Below, one piece after another: positions 53,810 through 62,162 of a stretch of 64,000 bases of DNA. A program made the translations under genes and the position numbers. The first letter of the stretch is position 1. The number at the start of each line of letters is the position of its first letter. The stretch spans positions 4,425,501 through 4,489,500 of the forward strand of contig NZ_JACCFP010000001.1 in NCBI RefSeq assembly GCF_013410655.1, given 5' to 3'. The stretch is from Nocardioides thalensis (lineage in GTDB: Bacteria > Actinomycetota > Actinomycetes > Propionibacteriales > Nocardioidaceae). The notes beneath the pieces were generated by a model that was given only the letters and a program-made list of their open reading frames with translations, had not been told where the DNA came from and searched no databases.

Positions 53810-54970
53810 CTATCCGGCAGCAGCGGCCTGAGTCAGGAGCTCCGTCCGGTAGTCGACGAGGGCGCGCGGACGCCCGTTGGTGATGGCTCCGACCAGACGA
53901 CCGCGGTGGCGGTACTCACCGGTGAACCGGTCCGTGCCGTCGTGGTCGACCAGCGTGAACTCGAACCGGGAGCCGGTGAAGCCGACGGACTGCAGGCGCC
54001 AGTCGTACTGGTGCGACCAGAACGACGGAAGGAGCGCAGCCCGGTCGTCGGGAAGGTCGCCGAGAAGGGCGCGGGCAGCCAGCCGGCCCTGATCGGCGGC
54101 GGTGGCGTAGTGCTCGATCCGCACGTGCTCGTGGTCGAGCACGGGGTGCGGCCAGCGGGCGACGTCGCCCGCGGCGGTGACCCCCGGGGCCGCGAGCCCG
54201 CGGGCGTCGACCATGACCCCGCCGTCGACGCGGAGACCCGAGCCGGCGAGCCAGCCGGTCGAAGGGTGGGAACCGAGGGCGGCCACCACGAGGTCGGTGG
54301 CCACGACCGCGCCGTCGTCGAGCTGGACGCTCAGGCTCCTCAATCCACCGGACAGGCGGCGAACCTGCGTCTGGAGCCGGACATCGACGCCGTGGCTTCG
54401 GTGGAGGTCCGCGACCAGGTGGCCGACCCGCGCGCCCACTGCGCGAAGAAGGGGCTGCGGTCCGCGATCCACGAGGGTGACGTCCTTGCCGAGCTGCACA
54501 GCAGCGGCCGCGACCTCCGTCCCGAGAAAGCCGCCGCCGACCACGAGGACGCGCCGGCTCGTGGTGAGCCGGTCCCGCAGCGCGGTCGCGTCGTCGAGGC
54601 CTCGCAGCCGGACGACGCCGGGGTGCGCGAGAGCGGGAGGCTCAGCGCGCGCCGCGGCACCGGTCGCGATGACCAGCCCGTCGAAGCCGATCTCCTCCCC
54701 TCCCGCCAGGCGCACCCGGCGCGGGCGCAGGTCCAGTCCGGCGGCCGCCCGGCCCAGCCGCCATTCCGCTGCCAAGTCGTCGGCCTGGGGGAGGTCGAGC
54801 ACGGGGGGCGTCGTCGCGAGCAGGTACTCCTTCGAGAGGGGAGGCCGTCGGTACGGGCGGTGTCTCTCCTCGCCGATGATCACAAGCCGTCCGTCCCAGC
54901 CGCGGCGGCGCAGCTCCGCGGCGGCGCTGAGCCCGGCCAGTCCGGCACCGGCCACGACAACCGTCCTCAT
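53810..54970 (-). CDS. Ferredoxin reductase (FAD/NAD(P)-dependent)
   Basis: 386 aa. Two Rossmann folds: FAD motif VVVAGAGLAGLSAAAEL at the start, then RPYRRPPLSKEYL and ATGAAAR; NAD motif RVLVVGGGFLGTEVAAAAVQLG near 145-165; AAGDVARWPHP near 285. Class of rubredoxin/putidaredoxin reductase-like proteins that feed electrons from NAD(P)H to a small iron-sulfur protein. It overlaps the ferredoxin stop by 4 bp. No cytochrome P450 or Rieske oxygenase follows in this window. Confidence 0.92.
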   Translation of the reverse strand: MRTVVVAGAGLAGLSAAAELRRRGWDGRLVIIGEERHRPYRRPPLSKEYLLATTPPVLDLPQADDLAAEWRLGRAAAGLDLRPRRVRLAGGEEIGFDGLVIATGAAARAEPPALAHPGVVRLRGLDDATALRDRLTTSRRVLVVGGGFLGTEVAAAAVQLGKDVTLVDRGPQPLLRAVGARVGHLVADLHRSHGVDVRLQTQVRRLSGGLRSLSVQLDDGAVVATDLVVAALGSHPSTGWLAGSGLRVDGGVMVDARGLAAPGVTAAGDVARWPHPVLDHEHVRIEHYATAADQGRLAARALLGDLPDDRAALLPSFWSHQYDWRLQSVGFTGSRFEFTLVDHDGTDRFTGEYRHRGRLVGAITNGRPRALVDYRTELLTQAAAAG

Positions 54971-55164
54971 GCCAGGTCGCCGGAGACCCTGATCGCCTGG
55001 ACGGGGCAGACGAGCGCCGCGCTGCGGACCGCCTCGTCGTGCTCCGGGCCCGGGTCGGCGTCGTACACGAGCTCGTCGTCCTCGTCGAGGGAGAACACGT
55101 CGGGGGCGGCGAACACGCACTGCGCGTGGATCTCGCACGTCGTGCGGTCGACATCGATCTTCAT
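54967..55164 (-). CDS. Ferredoxin, [3Fe-4S] type
   Basis: 65 aa from the ATG at 55164. C10-x5-C16 and C53-Pro are the three cysteines of P450-type 3Fe-4S ferredoxins (CEIHAQC..CPVQAI). The acidic middle (DEDDELVYDADPGPEHD) is typical. Electron partner of the ferredoxin reductase immediately after it; start overlaps the flavoprotein gene's stop by 4 bp. The terminal oxidase partner is not apparent here. Confidence 0.92.
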   Translation of the reverse strand: MKIDVDRTTCEIHAQCVFAAPDVFSLDEDDELVYDADPGPEHDEAVRSAALVCPVQAIRVSGDLA

Positions 55165-56057
55165 GGCTGCGAGTCCTCGAGGGGTGGGTTGAACCGGGAC
55201 AGCCGTTCCAGGTCCCAGCGCAGGGAGACACGGTGGTCGAGCTGGATCACCCGGCTGATCTCGAGGTCGACGACCCGTTGGGCTCCGGGCCACTGCGCCG
55301 CGCGGTCCTGGTCCCAGTCGACGCTGGCCGTGCCGCTGACGTGCAGGGTGTGACCACGCTCGAAGTCCACGAAGAGCAGGCCGGCACGGGGGTCGAGGTC
55401 GAGGTTCCCGAGCGTCATGTACATCGAGTTGCCGACGTAGTCGGGCCAGGAGACCCGGTCGGAGGCGACGTCGACGAACCCGGGATTCCCGCCGCGATGG
55501 CTGGCGTCGGAGCCAAGTCCCGCGGCGGTGGTGCCGACGAAGAACGTGTCCGCCGAGCCGATCCAGGCGACCTGGTCCTCGGTCAGCGTGCTCCCGGTGG
55601 ACCGTGAGGTGACCGGTGACCCGTCGACGAACCGCCCGCGGCGGGTCTGGATGTACTTCGGGCAGTTGCCGAAGACCTGGTCGGCCTGCACGGTGAGCAG
55701 ACCGCCGTCCAGCCGTGCACGTCCGTTGATCCGCATCCGGCGCCGGGTCTCGGGCTCGATCGCGATCATGCCGATCTCGTGGGGCGAGTCGAACGCGCCG
55801 AACAGTGGGTCCTCCGGTGGCAGCTCGGTCCGGATCCGGACGGAGGAGTCCGCCCCGGCCTGGATGAAGCCGGGTTCCCCGACCAGGATCGTGGTCCACA
55901 CCGCGCCGTCGCGGACAGCGGAGACCACGATCATCCGCTGATCCAGCAGGAACTGCCCCGCGACGGCGGGGATGTCGTTCACGACCGTGGCGCTCCCGTG
56001 CGCGACCCCGTGGATGCCGGCACGGGCCTGCACGTTGAGCTCTCCTGGGTGATGCAT
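55161..56057 (-). CDS. PNPOx-like FMN-binding oxidoreductase
   Basis: 298 aa. The pyridoxamine-phosphate oxidase-like split barrel is indicated by AVRDGAVWTTILVGEPGFIQ, FGNCPKYIQTR (typical of this subfamily) and a second barrel half with SYPDYVGNSMYMTLGNL-type residues ending LDPRAGLLFVDF. It appears to have two such halves or a C-terminal cap; FMN or F420 cofactor and substrate are unknown. It heads the flavoprotein-ferredoxin-reductase operon; a terminator separates it from the VOC gene. Confidence 0.78.
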   Translation of the reverse strand: MHHPGELNVQARAGIHGVAHGSATVVNDIPAVAGQFLLDQRMIVVSAVRDGAVWTTILVGEPGFIQAGADSSVRIRTELPPEDPLFGAFDSPHEIGMIAIEPETRRRMRINGRARLDGGLLTVQADQVFGNCPKYIQTRRGRFVDGSPVTSRSTGSTLTEDQVAWIGSADTFFVGTTAAGLGSDASHRGGNPGFVDVASDRVSWPDYVGNSMYMTLGNLDLDPRAGLLFVDFERGHTLHVSGTASVDWDQDRAAQWPGAQRVVDLEISRVIQLDHRVSLRWDLERLSRFNPPLEDSQP

Positions 56058-56102
56058 GTGTTCCTCAGTCCTCTCGCATCAGATCTCGGTCGACGGGACG
56101 AG

Positions 56103-56137
56103 AGAGGGTCCGGGACCGCGTCGGTCCCGAACCCTCT
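56103..56137 (-). terminator. Hairpin after the VOC gene
   Basis: AGAGGGTCCGGGACC / GGTCCCGAACCCTCT form a 15-bp stem with one mismatch and a 5-nt loop. Lies 14 bp after the VOC stop (56151) on the minus strand, with no strong T-run. Confidence 0.7.
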
Positions 56138-56150
56138 TCGCCCCTGCCGC

Positions 56151-56600
56151 TCAGAAGAAGCCGCAGGTCGGCGCGTCCGGCACCGGCGCGGGGTGGCCGT
56201 CGACGCCGGTGGTGGCGTAGATCTCGAGGCGGACGCCGTCGGGATCGTTGAAGAACACGCCGCCCGACGGCGCGCCCTCGCCGTGCGCGACGATGCCGTC
56301 GTAGGCGAACTCCACGCCCAGCCCCTTGAGCGTCTGCTCGGCGGCACGCACCGCCGCGACGTCAGCGACCTCGAAGGACAGGTGGTGCAGGCCCGGGAGA
56401 GCAGTGGGGAACTCGCCGTCGCTCTGCTGCCACAGGGCGATGGACAGGACGCCCTCGTTGCCGAGAAGCGCCCAGGCGCGTTCGTCCTTCGACCGCGCCA
56501 GGACGTCGAAGGCGAACAACGCCTCGTAGAACGCGATCGAGCGGTCCAGGTCGGTCACGTTCAGTGCGACGTGTCCGGTCTTCAGAGCCGGCTTGCTCAC
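56151..56600 (-). CDS. VOC-family dioxygenase/lyase-like protein
   Basis: 149 aa. TGHVALNVTDLDRSIAFYEA, LHHLSFEVADVAAV and GVFFNDPDGVRLEIYATTG place possible metal ligands at H10, H72 and E131, as in extradiol-dioxygenase/glyoxalase members. Starts at 56600, just downstream of two candidate CGNR operators, so it is the likely first target of the CGNR regulator. Substrate unknown. Confidence 0.85.
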   Translation of the reverse strand: MSKPALKTGHVALNVTDLDRSIAFYEALFAFDVLARSKDERAWALLGNEGVLSIALWQQSDGEFPTALPGLHHLSFEVADVAAVRAAEQTLKGLGVEFAYDGIVAHGEGAPSGGVFFNDPDGVRLEIYATTGVDGHPAPVPDAPTCGFF

Positions 56601-56646
56601 GGTTGACCTCCATCATCTGCGCTGCCCCGTCGTCCCCGTTGGATGA

Positions 56647-56675
56647 CTAATGGAATAGGGCAAATGCGCCATTAG
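56647..56675. promoter_or_regulatory. Candidate CGNR-regulator operator 1
   Basis: CTAATGG (56647-56653), 15-bp spacer, CCATTAG (56669-56675): a perfect 7-bp dyad just before the VOC gene. Same spacing as the other two sites. Confidence 0.65.
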
Positions 56676-56697
56676 GAGGAAACGGTAACCGCGGCGA

Positions 56698-56726
56698 CTA
56701 ATGGATGGCAAGACCAGAAGCGTTAG
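56698..56726. promoter_or_regulatory. Candidate CGNR-regulator operator 2
   Basis: CTAATGG (56698-56704), 15-bp spacer, GCGTTAG (56720-56726), six of seven positions matching the CCRTTAG half. Confidence 0.55.
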
Positions 56727-56743
56727 AAACTGCGATTCACTGC

Positions 56744-57331
56744 TCAACGGCCGGCGCCACCCTTGGTGCGCTGGTAGTGCCGGGCCACCCGCGCGCGGTT
56801 GCCACAGGCGTCGGAGCACCATCCGCGCCTGGCGGGAACGCGCGCGAAGTAGAGGACGCACCCCGGGCCGTGGCAGACGCCGAGCCGCCGGCCGGCCTCG
56901 TCGAGGACATCGGTGGCATCGAGGGCCACGTTGGAAAGTGTCCGCGCGAATCCTCTGAGCTCCGTGGACCAACCCCGGCGATAGCCCCCGTCCTGGTCGT
57001 GGAGCAGCTCGGGCGACAGCGCCCCGAGGAAGCCGTTGAGGACGCCCAGGGCGTCCTCGGTCGACAGGTCCGGCACCGCTCCGGGGCGGTCGTCGTCGAG
57101 CGCCGAGGCGGCGAGGCGGCGTACGGCGTCCCGCAGCGCGCGGGCGCTGTCGAGGTCGTCGCGCGTGAGCTTGCTGGCGGGCGAGAGCCCGCACTGCCGG
57201 GCCCACTGCTCGAGCTGGCCGACGGTGCCCAACGCGTCGTGCACTCCGTCGCGGTCGGCCCAGATGGTGTTCATGAGCCGCACCGGAACGGGCTCGGACG
57301 GATAGAGGTTGGGGACTTCACCGGCTGTCAC
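56744..57331 (-). CDS. CGNR zinc-finger transcriptional regulator (ABATE domain type)
   Basis: 195 aa, GTG at 57331. The N-terminal part (about 5-140) resembles the ABATE stress/ligand domain (VRLMNTIWADRDGVHD, LRDAVRRLAASALDDD, RGFARTLSNVALDAT). The C-terminal CGNR finger has C153, C158, C172 and C176 with GWCSDACGNRARVARHYQR. CGNR proteins are predicted DNA-binding regulators. Three matching dyads around this gene are its probable sites, including one in its own promoter. Confidence 0.88.
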   Translation of the reverse strand: MTAGEVPNLYPSEPVPVRLMNTIWADRDGVHDALGTVGQLEQWARQCGLSPASKLTRDDLDSARALRDAVRRLAASALDDDRPGAVPDLSTEDALGVLNGFLGALSPELLHDQDGGYRRGWSTELRGFARTLSNVALDATDVLDEAGRRLGVCHGPGCVLYFARVPARRGWCSDACGNRARVARHYQRTKGGAGR

Positions 57332-57354
57332 GATGACGCACCTGCTCTCAACTT

Positions 57355-57383
57355 CTAACGGAGAGATGATTGTGTCCCGTTAG
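57355..57383. promoter_or_regulatory. Candidate CGNR-regulator operator 3
   Basis: CTAACGG (57355-57361), 15-bp spacer, CCGTTAG (57377-57383), a perfect dyad in the divergent promoter between the regulator and the deacetylase-family gene. TAGTCT at 57381-57386 overlaps its right arm as a possible rightward -10. Confidence 0.65.
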
Positions 57384-57552
57384 TCTAGTCCCAGGGGCGC
57401 CGTCGTCGATCGAGCGAGCCCCGGGCCCTCGTCATCCCGCCCGGCCCGACGCGTCGTGGGCGTCTCCATGTCACGCATCGTGCGCCCGGTGCGTCTGGTG
57501 GTCGTGCCGACCCCGTCCATCCCCCTCATCCCCTGAAAGAAGGCGATCCACG

Positions 57553-58413
57553 ATGCACGCAGACGTGTTCGACTACAGCCCGATCATCGAAAGAGAGCCC
57601 GTCCAGTGGCCCGGTGACGCCAAGGTCGCGGTCTACATCGGGCTCAACATCGAGCACTTCCACGTGGACCGGCCGTCCACCTCCCTGGTCGAGGCGACAG
57701 CCGGCCTGGTGCCGGACGCCCTCAACTACGGGTGGCGCGACTACGGCGCCCGGGTCGGCATCTGGCGGGTCATCGAGATCCTCGACCGGTACGGCGTGCG
57801 CGCCAGCGCGCTGATCAACTCCGAGGTGTGTGAGCAGTACCCGCAGATCGTCGCCGCGGGCCGGGACCGCGACTGGGCCTGGCTCGCCCACGGCCGCACG
57901 AACTCGAGCATCCATGCGAACCTCGGTCCCGAGGAGGAGCGCGCGGAGCTGCTGGAGATCTCCGAGACGATCCACAAGGCCACCGGGCAGCAGCCTCGAG
58001 GTTGGATGGGCCCGGCGCTCACGGAGACCTTCCAGACGCCTGCTCTGCTCGAGGAGCTGGGCTACGGCTACACGCTCGACTGGACGAACGACGACCAGCC
58101 CTATCGGTTGAAGCACGCCGACGTGCTGAGCATCCCCTACAGCGTCGAGCTCAACGACCTCGGCATCTTCAGCCTGAAGGGCCAGACCGGTCGCGAGTTC
58201 GAGCAGATGGTCATCGACCACCTGAACCAGCTGATGACCGATGTGCCGACCGGTCGGGTGATGGGCCTGGCCCTGCACCCCTTCATCATCGGTCAGCCCG
58301 CACGGGCCAAGTACCTCGACCGGGCCCTGCACTACATCACCTCGCAGACCGGGGTCTGGCTGACGACGAGCGACCAGATCGAGTCGCACTTCCGCGAGAC
58401 CGCGGCGACGTGA
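57553..58413 (+). CDS. Polysaccharide deacetylase-family hydrolase (allantoinase PuuE-like)
   Basis: 286 aa from the ATG at 57553, with GAAAGAAGGCG upstream. The NodB-like fold is suggested by VAVYIGLNIEHFHVDRPS, YGVRASALINSEVCEQYPQI, WAWLAHGRTNSSIH and GWMGPALTETFQTPALLEEL, with MGLALHPFIIGQPAR near the end. These resemble PuuE-type hydrolases of cyclic amides more than chitin deacetylases; the first metal aspartate of NodB (FDDG) is replaced. The substrate is unknown. Shares the divergent CGNR promoter region. Confidence 0.78.
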   Translation: MHADVFDYSPIIEREPVQWPGDAKVAVYIGLNIEHFHVDRPSTSLVEATAGLVPDALNYGWRDYGARVGIWRVIEILDRYGVRASALINSEVCEQYPQIVAAGRDRDWAWLAHGRTNSSIHANLGPEEERAELLEISETIHKATGQQPRGWMGPALTETFQTPALLEELGYGYTLDWTNDDQPYRLKHADVLSIPYSVELNDLGIFSLKGQTGREFEQMVIDHLNQLMTDVPTGRVMGLALHPFIIGQPARAKYLDRALHYITSQTGVWLTTSDQIESHFRETAAT

Positions 58414-58432
58414 TCGGGTCCCGGCGTCGGGC

Positions 58433-58843
58433 TCACCGAGACGGTGGGGCGACGCCGGGCCCCAACCGGGAGGCCGCTCGTCGCCACAGTGGTTCCGGCC
58501 CCTGCCAGGCCTGGTGCCAGGAGCTCGACGTCAGGTTCCCCCGTTGCCGGTACCTCCGCACGACGTCGAGGTGGTCCGGGCGGACCACGAAGGACATCAG
58601 GGACTCCCGGTCCCGCCAGACCGACACGGACCCGCAGGTCCCGGCGAACGGTCGCGTCCACAACCACATCCCGACCGCTCCGTGGAGCTCGGGCCACCCC
58701 TCCCGCAGCCGCATCCCGGCCCGGAAGATGCCGGGCAGGTCACGACGGACGGCGGGGGCGAAGACAGTCACCTCGACCAGCACCGGGCCCGAAGGCTCCC
58801 GCTCGGGCCCGCGGGTCCAGGAGCTCCGCAGCACCAGCGGCAT
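58433..58843 (-). CDS. ABM-like (DUF3291-type) hypothetical protein
   Basis: 136 aa from the ATG at 58843. SVSVWRDRESLMSFVVRPDH resembles dimeric alpha/beta-barrel proteins such as DUF3291, where a tryptophan-rich segment followed by an acidic residue lines a small pocket. Likely binds a small hydrophobic molecule. Two nt after the AhpD-like gene, so co-transcribed. Confidence 0.55.
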   Translation of the reverse strand: MPLVLRSSWTRGPEREPSGPVLVEVTVFAPAVRRDLPGIFRAGMRLREGWPELHGAVGMWLWTRPFAGTCGSVSVWRDRESLMSFVVRPDHLDVVRRYRQRGNLTSSSWHQAWQGPEPLWRRAASRLGPGVAPPSR

Positions 58844-58845
58844 CG

Positions 58846-59337
58846 TCAGCCCTCGCGGCGGACGGCGGTCGGCCAGCACCGGGTCGCGACGCCGATCGCG
58901 TTCCAGGTGTTGATCGCGATGACGAGGCTGAGCAGGGCCGCCGCACCCTCCTCCCCGAACGCGGCGACCACTCCCCGAACGCTCTGCTCGGGGACCTTCG
59001 TGGTCGCCATCATGGTGACCTGCTCGGTGAAGTCGAGCGCCGCCCGCTCCCGCTCGGTGAAGAGGCCCGACTCGACCCACACCGCGACCGCGTCGACGCG
59101 TTGAGCGGACACGCCGGCAGCGCGCGCGGCGCGGGCGTGCATGTCGACGCAGTAGGAGCAGCCGTTCAGCTGCGAGGCACGCAGTCGGACGACCTCCCGT
59201 ACGGCGGGCTCGATGCCGACACGGTCGAGCTCTGCGGTGGCGGCGTCGTCGAGGGCGCTGACGGCTCGCGAGAAGCCGGGAGCGATGGCGTCGAAGTCGA
59301 GGCGGACGGGGACGGAGACGTAGTCAGTGACGGTCAT
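58846..59337 (-). CDS. Carboxymuconolactone decarboxylase/AhpD-like protein
   Basis: 163 aa from the ATG at 59337. CMD-family core: REVVRLRASQLNGCSYCVDMHARAARAAG split around residues 47-75, with the CxxC pair C60 and C63 and a nearby His (H67), the peroxidase-type catalytic set. LVIAINTWNAIGVATR follows. Probably an alkylhydroperoxidase-like thiol enzyme. Confidence 0.88.
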   Translation of the reverse strand: MTVTDYVSVPVRLDFDAIAPGFSRAVSALDDAATAELDRVGIEPAVREVVRLRASQLNGCSYCVDMHARAARAAGVSAQRVDAVAVWVESGLFTERERAALDFTEQVTMMATTKVPEQSVRGVVAAFGEEGAAALLSLVIAINTWNAIGVATRCWPTAVRREG

Positions 59338-59380
59338 GCGGGCGACGCTAGGCGCGGGTGCAGCCAAGCCGCTGGGGCAA

Positions 59381-60835
59381 TCATCGCGTGCGCGGCCGGG
59401 CCAATGCGGCCCCCGCGGGCGACGCGGAGCGGATGCTCTCGACCAACAGCTGCAGGGCCCGGTCGTACTGCGCCGGCGCGGGCTCGGCGTAGCCGATCGC
59501 GAGGGCCGGGGGAAGGTCTCCGGGTGCACCCTCGCAGGAGAACGACCCGAGGCCTTCCAGTCGCAGCCCGCGATCGAGGGCCTCGCGCAGCACCGCGTCC
59601 TCCGGCACGTGTGGAGGAAGTGTGAGCAGGCACTGCAGGCCTGCCGACAGCCCGGTGACCTCGCACCCGGGCAGCTCCTCGGCCGTGACCTGCGCCAGTC
59701 GCGCCCGGCGCATGCGGTAGGTCGCGCGCAACCTGCGGACGCTCCGGTCGTAGTGGTGGTCCGTCAGGTAGCGGGCGAGGGCCAGCTCGTTCAGCGCCGA
59801 CGGCCGGGCTCCGGAGAGGTCGCGCTGCTCGAGGACGTCGGGGAGCAGCCAGCCGGGAAGGACGCCCCAGGCGAGGCCGATCGCCGGCACCGTCGCCTTG
59901 CTGGCCGTGCCGACGTACGCGACCCGGTCCGGGGCCAGGGACTGCAGTGCGCCGATCGTCCGGCGGTCGTAGCGGAACTCTCCGTCGTAGTCGTCCTCGA
60001 TCACGAGTGCGCCCGTCCGTCCGGCCCAGCTCGCCAGCCACCTGTGTCGGTCGGGGGCGAGCGGGACGCCGACCGGGAACTGGTGCGCGGGCGTCAGCAC
60101 GACGGCCGACACCCCCAGCCGCTCCAGGAGCCGTACTTCGGCTCCGTCCTCGTCGACCGGCACCGGCACGACGGTGAGCCCGGCGGCCGCGATCACCCGG
60201 CGGTGGCTGTCGTGGCCGTACTGCTCCACGGCCACACGTTCGGCCCCACGGTTGCGGAGCGCTCGGCACACGAGTCCGAGCAGCTCCGCGTAACCGTGCC
60301 CGACCACGATCGAGTCCTGGCGCGCGACGACGCCCCGGGTGCGCGCGAGGTACGCCGCGAGCGCGGCCCGCAGCTGCGGGGTGCCGGCCGGGTCCGGGTA
60401 GCCGAGGTCGGCGGCCGACGCGTCGAGAACCGCCTGCCTGACGGCCGTCGTCCACTCCCGCCGCCCGAACACCGTCGTCGACGGGATGCCGGCGCGGAGG
60501 CCGACCCAAGGGCGCTTCCTCACGGGAGCGGGGCGCGCACCGGAAGCGGCGGTCCCACGGTGAGCCACCCAGGTCCCGGCTCCGACGCGGGCCGTCAGCC
60601 ATCCCTCGGCCGCGAGCTGTGCGTAGACGTCGGCGACGGTGTTGCGGCTGATCCCGAGGTCCGCGGCGAGACTCCGGGCGGCCGGAAGACGGGTGTCGGG
60701 AGCGAGCCTGCCGTCGGTGATCGCCGCCCGCAGTGCCTCTTCCAGCGATCGCCCGGGCCGGCCGCGGGTGAGGTCCAGGTGGAGGTCGAGTCCCAGCGGC
60801 ACGCCGGAGATCTTACGGATTGGCCCAGACAACAC
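59381..60835 (-). CDS. MocR-family (GntR-aminotransferase fusion) regulator
   Basis: 484 aa. N-terminal winged helix (about 29-88: LEEALRAAITDGRLAPDTRL, LGISRNTVADVYAQLAAEGW) fused to a class I aminotransferase-like domain with VIEDDYDGEFRYD and VGTASKATVPAIGLAWG, whose lysine should bind PLP. GTG at 60835; an internal GTG at 60802 (VPLGLDLHLDL) is also possible. Divergent from the quinone-oxidoreductase-like gene, the likely target. Confidence 0.9.
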   Translation of the reverse strand: MLSGPIRKISGVPLGLDLHLDLTRGRPGRSLEEALRAAITDGRLAPDTRLPAARSLAADLGISRNTVADVYAQLAAEGWLTARVGAGTWVAHRGTAASGARPAPVRKRPWVGLRAGIPSTTVFGRREWTTAVRQAVLDASAADLGYPDPAGTPQLRAALAAYLARTRGVVARQDSIVVGHGYAELLGLVCRALRNRGAERVAVEQYGHDSHRRVIAAAGLTVVPVPVDEDGAEVRLLERLGVSAVVLTPAHQFPVGVPLAPDRHRWLASWAGRTGALVIEDDYDGEFRYDRRTIGALQSLAPDRVAYVGTASKATVPAIGLAWGVLPGWLLPDVLEQRDLSGARPSALNELALARYLTDHHYDRSVRRLRATYRMRRARLAQVTAEELPGCEVTGLSAGLQCLLTLPPHVPEDAVLREALDRGLRLEGLGSFSCEGAPGDLPPALAIGYAEPAPAQYDRALQLLVESIRSASPAGAALARPRTR

Positions 60836-60929
60836 TGAGGCGTATCGCGCTGTTACGTGGGTAGATCGCGGCCTCGAGCGCTCGCGATCTCGCCGGAAGC
60901 AACGGCCGGTCGGGCGCGTTCACACCACC

Positions 60930-61934
60930 ATGACGACCGGTGACCTGCCCACGACGATGAAGGGGCTGGTCCAGCGGTCCCTCGACGGCCCCGCTGCCCT
61001 CGAGCTCGTCCACGACCTGCCGGTGCCCCAGGCCGGGCCGGGGGACTACCTGGTGAAGGTGGGTGCCGCGGGCCTCAACTTCGCTGATGTCATGCAGACC
61101 ACGGGACGCTATGCCGGTGGCCCGGCGGCGCCGTACGTCGCCGGGTTCGAGGTGGCGGGTGAGGTCGTCGCGGTGGGGCCGGATGTCGCGGACCCGTTGC
61201 CGGTCGGCAGCCATGTCATCGGGGTGGGTCCGGGTGCCTTCGCCGAGTACGTCGCTGTGGCGGCCGTGGCTGCCGCGCCGGTGCCGAAGGACTGGAGCGA
61301 CGCCGCTGCCCTGGGGCTGGTGCTGAACTGGGCCACGGCCCTGGCGGCGCTGCGGCCGATGGGCCGGCTCGCGGCGGGGGAGTGGGTGTTGGTGCACGCC
61401 GCGGCGGGTGGGGTCGGTCAGGCCGCTGTCCGGCTGGCGCGGCACTACGGTGCGCGGGTGGTGGCGTTGGCGTCCGGCCACAAGCACGACGTACTGGCCG
61501 GGCTCGGTGCCGAGGTGGTGCTGGACCGGGCCGGGACCGATCTGACGGCGCGGATCCTCGAGGCGACCGGTGGTGTCGACCTGGTGCTGGAGTCGGTGGG
61601 TCGGACCACGTTCGAGACGAGCCTCTCGGTCGCGAAGCCGTTCACGGGCCGGGTGGTGGTGTTCGGTGCGGCGTCGGGGGACGCCTCGGTCAGCACCCAC
61701 GACCTGGTGTTCGAGCACCGGGTGCACGTCGCGGGGTTGCACATCGGGGCGTTCGCCGAGCAGGTTCCCGGCCTGTACGCGGAGCTGGTTGCCGAGCTGG
61801 ACGAGCTGATCAGGCTCGGGGTCATCGAGGCCGGAGCCCCGACGCTGTACTCCCTGGAGGACGGTCCGGCTGCGATGCGAGCCCTCGCCGACGGAGGCAC
61901 AGTCGGCAAGCTGGCCATCACCCCATCGGCCTGA
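60930..61934 (+). CDS. NADPH:quinone oxidoreductase-like (zinc-free MDR) protein
   Basis: 334 aa; ATG at 60930, with a second ATG at 60957. Medium-chain reductase fold: GLNFADVMQTTGRY, VAGFEVAGEVVAVGPDV, VLVHAAAGGVGQAAVRLARH (NADPH Rossmann motif AAGGVGxxAVxLA) and LVLESVGRTTFETSL. No zinc ligands are seen. Reduces quinones or enones. Divergent from MocR. Confidence 0.9.
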   Translation: MTTGDLPTTMKGLVQRSLDGPAALELVHDLPVPQAGPGDYLVKVGAAGLNFADVMQTTGRYAGGPAAPYVAGFEVAGEVVAVGPDVADPLPVGSHVIGVGPGAFAEYVAVAAVAAAPVPKDWSDAAALGLVLNWATALAALRPMGRLAAGEWVLVHAAAGGVGQAAVRLARHYGARVVALASGHKHDVLAGLGAEVVLDRAGTDLTARILEATGGVDLVLESVGRTTFETSLSVAKPFTGRVVVFGAASGDASVSTHDLVFEHRVHVAGLHIGAFAEQVPGLYAELVAELDELIRLGVIEAGAPTLYSLEDGPAAMRALADGGTVGKLAITPSA

Positions 61935-62110
61935 CCGTGCCCGGCGCCGGGGAACGGGGCCTCCCGGCCACGTCGGTTCGCCCTGTCCGAGCACACCACC
62001 CTCGCCAGCGGGGTCGCCGTGCTCACCTACAGGAGCGAACGCAGCGTGCGAGGGGGCGTTGCCGGCCGGACCGCCGGCGACCGATGAGCTCCGGAGGAGT
62101 GGCCGGTCTA

Positions 62111-62128
62111 TTCAATCAGATGGTTGAA
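62111..62128. promoter_or_regulatory. Palindromic site before the DHFR-family gene
   Basis: TTCAA (62111-62115) and TTGAA (62124-62128) with an 8-bp spacer in an AT-rich TATTCAATCAGATGGTTGAA run, 35 bp before the ATG. Similar dyads are bound by ArsR-type regulators; none is encoded in this window. Confidence 0.45.
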
Positions 62129-62162
62129 CAGCAGCCCGGACAAGCGAACGGAGATATTGGTC

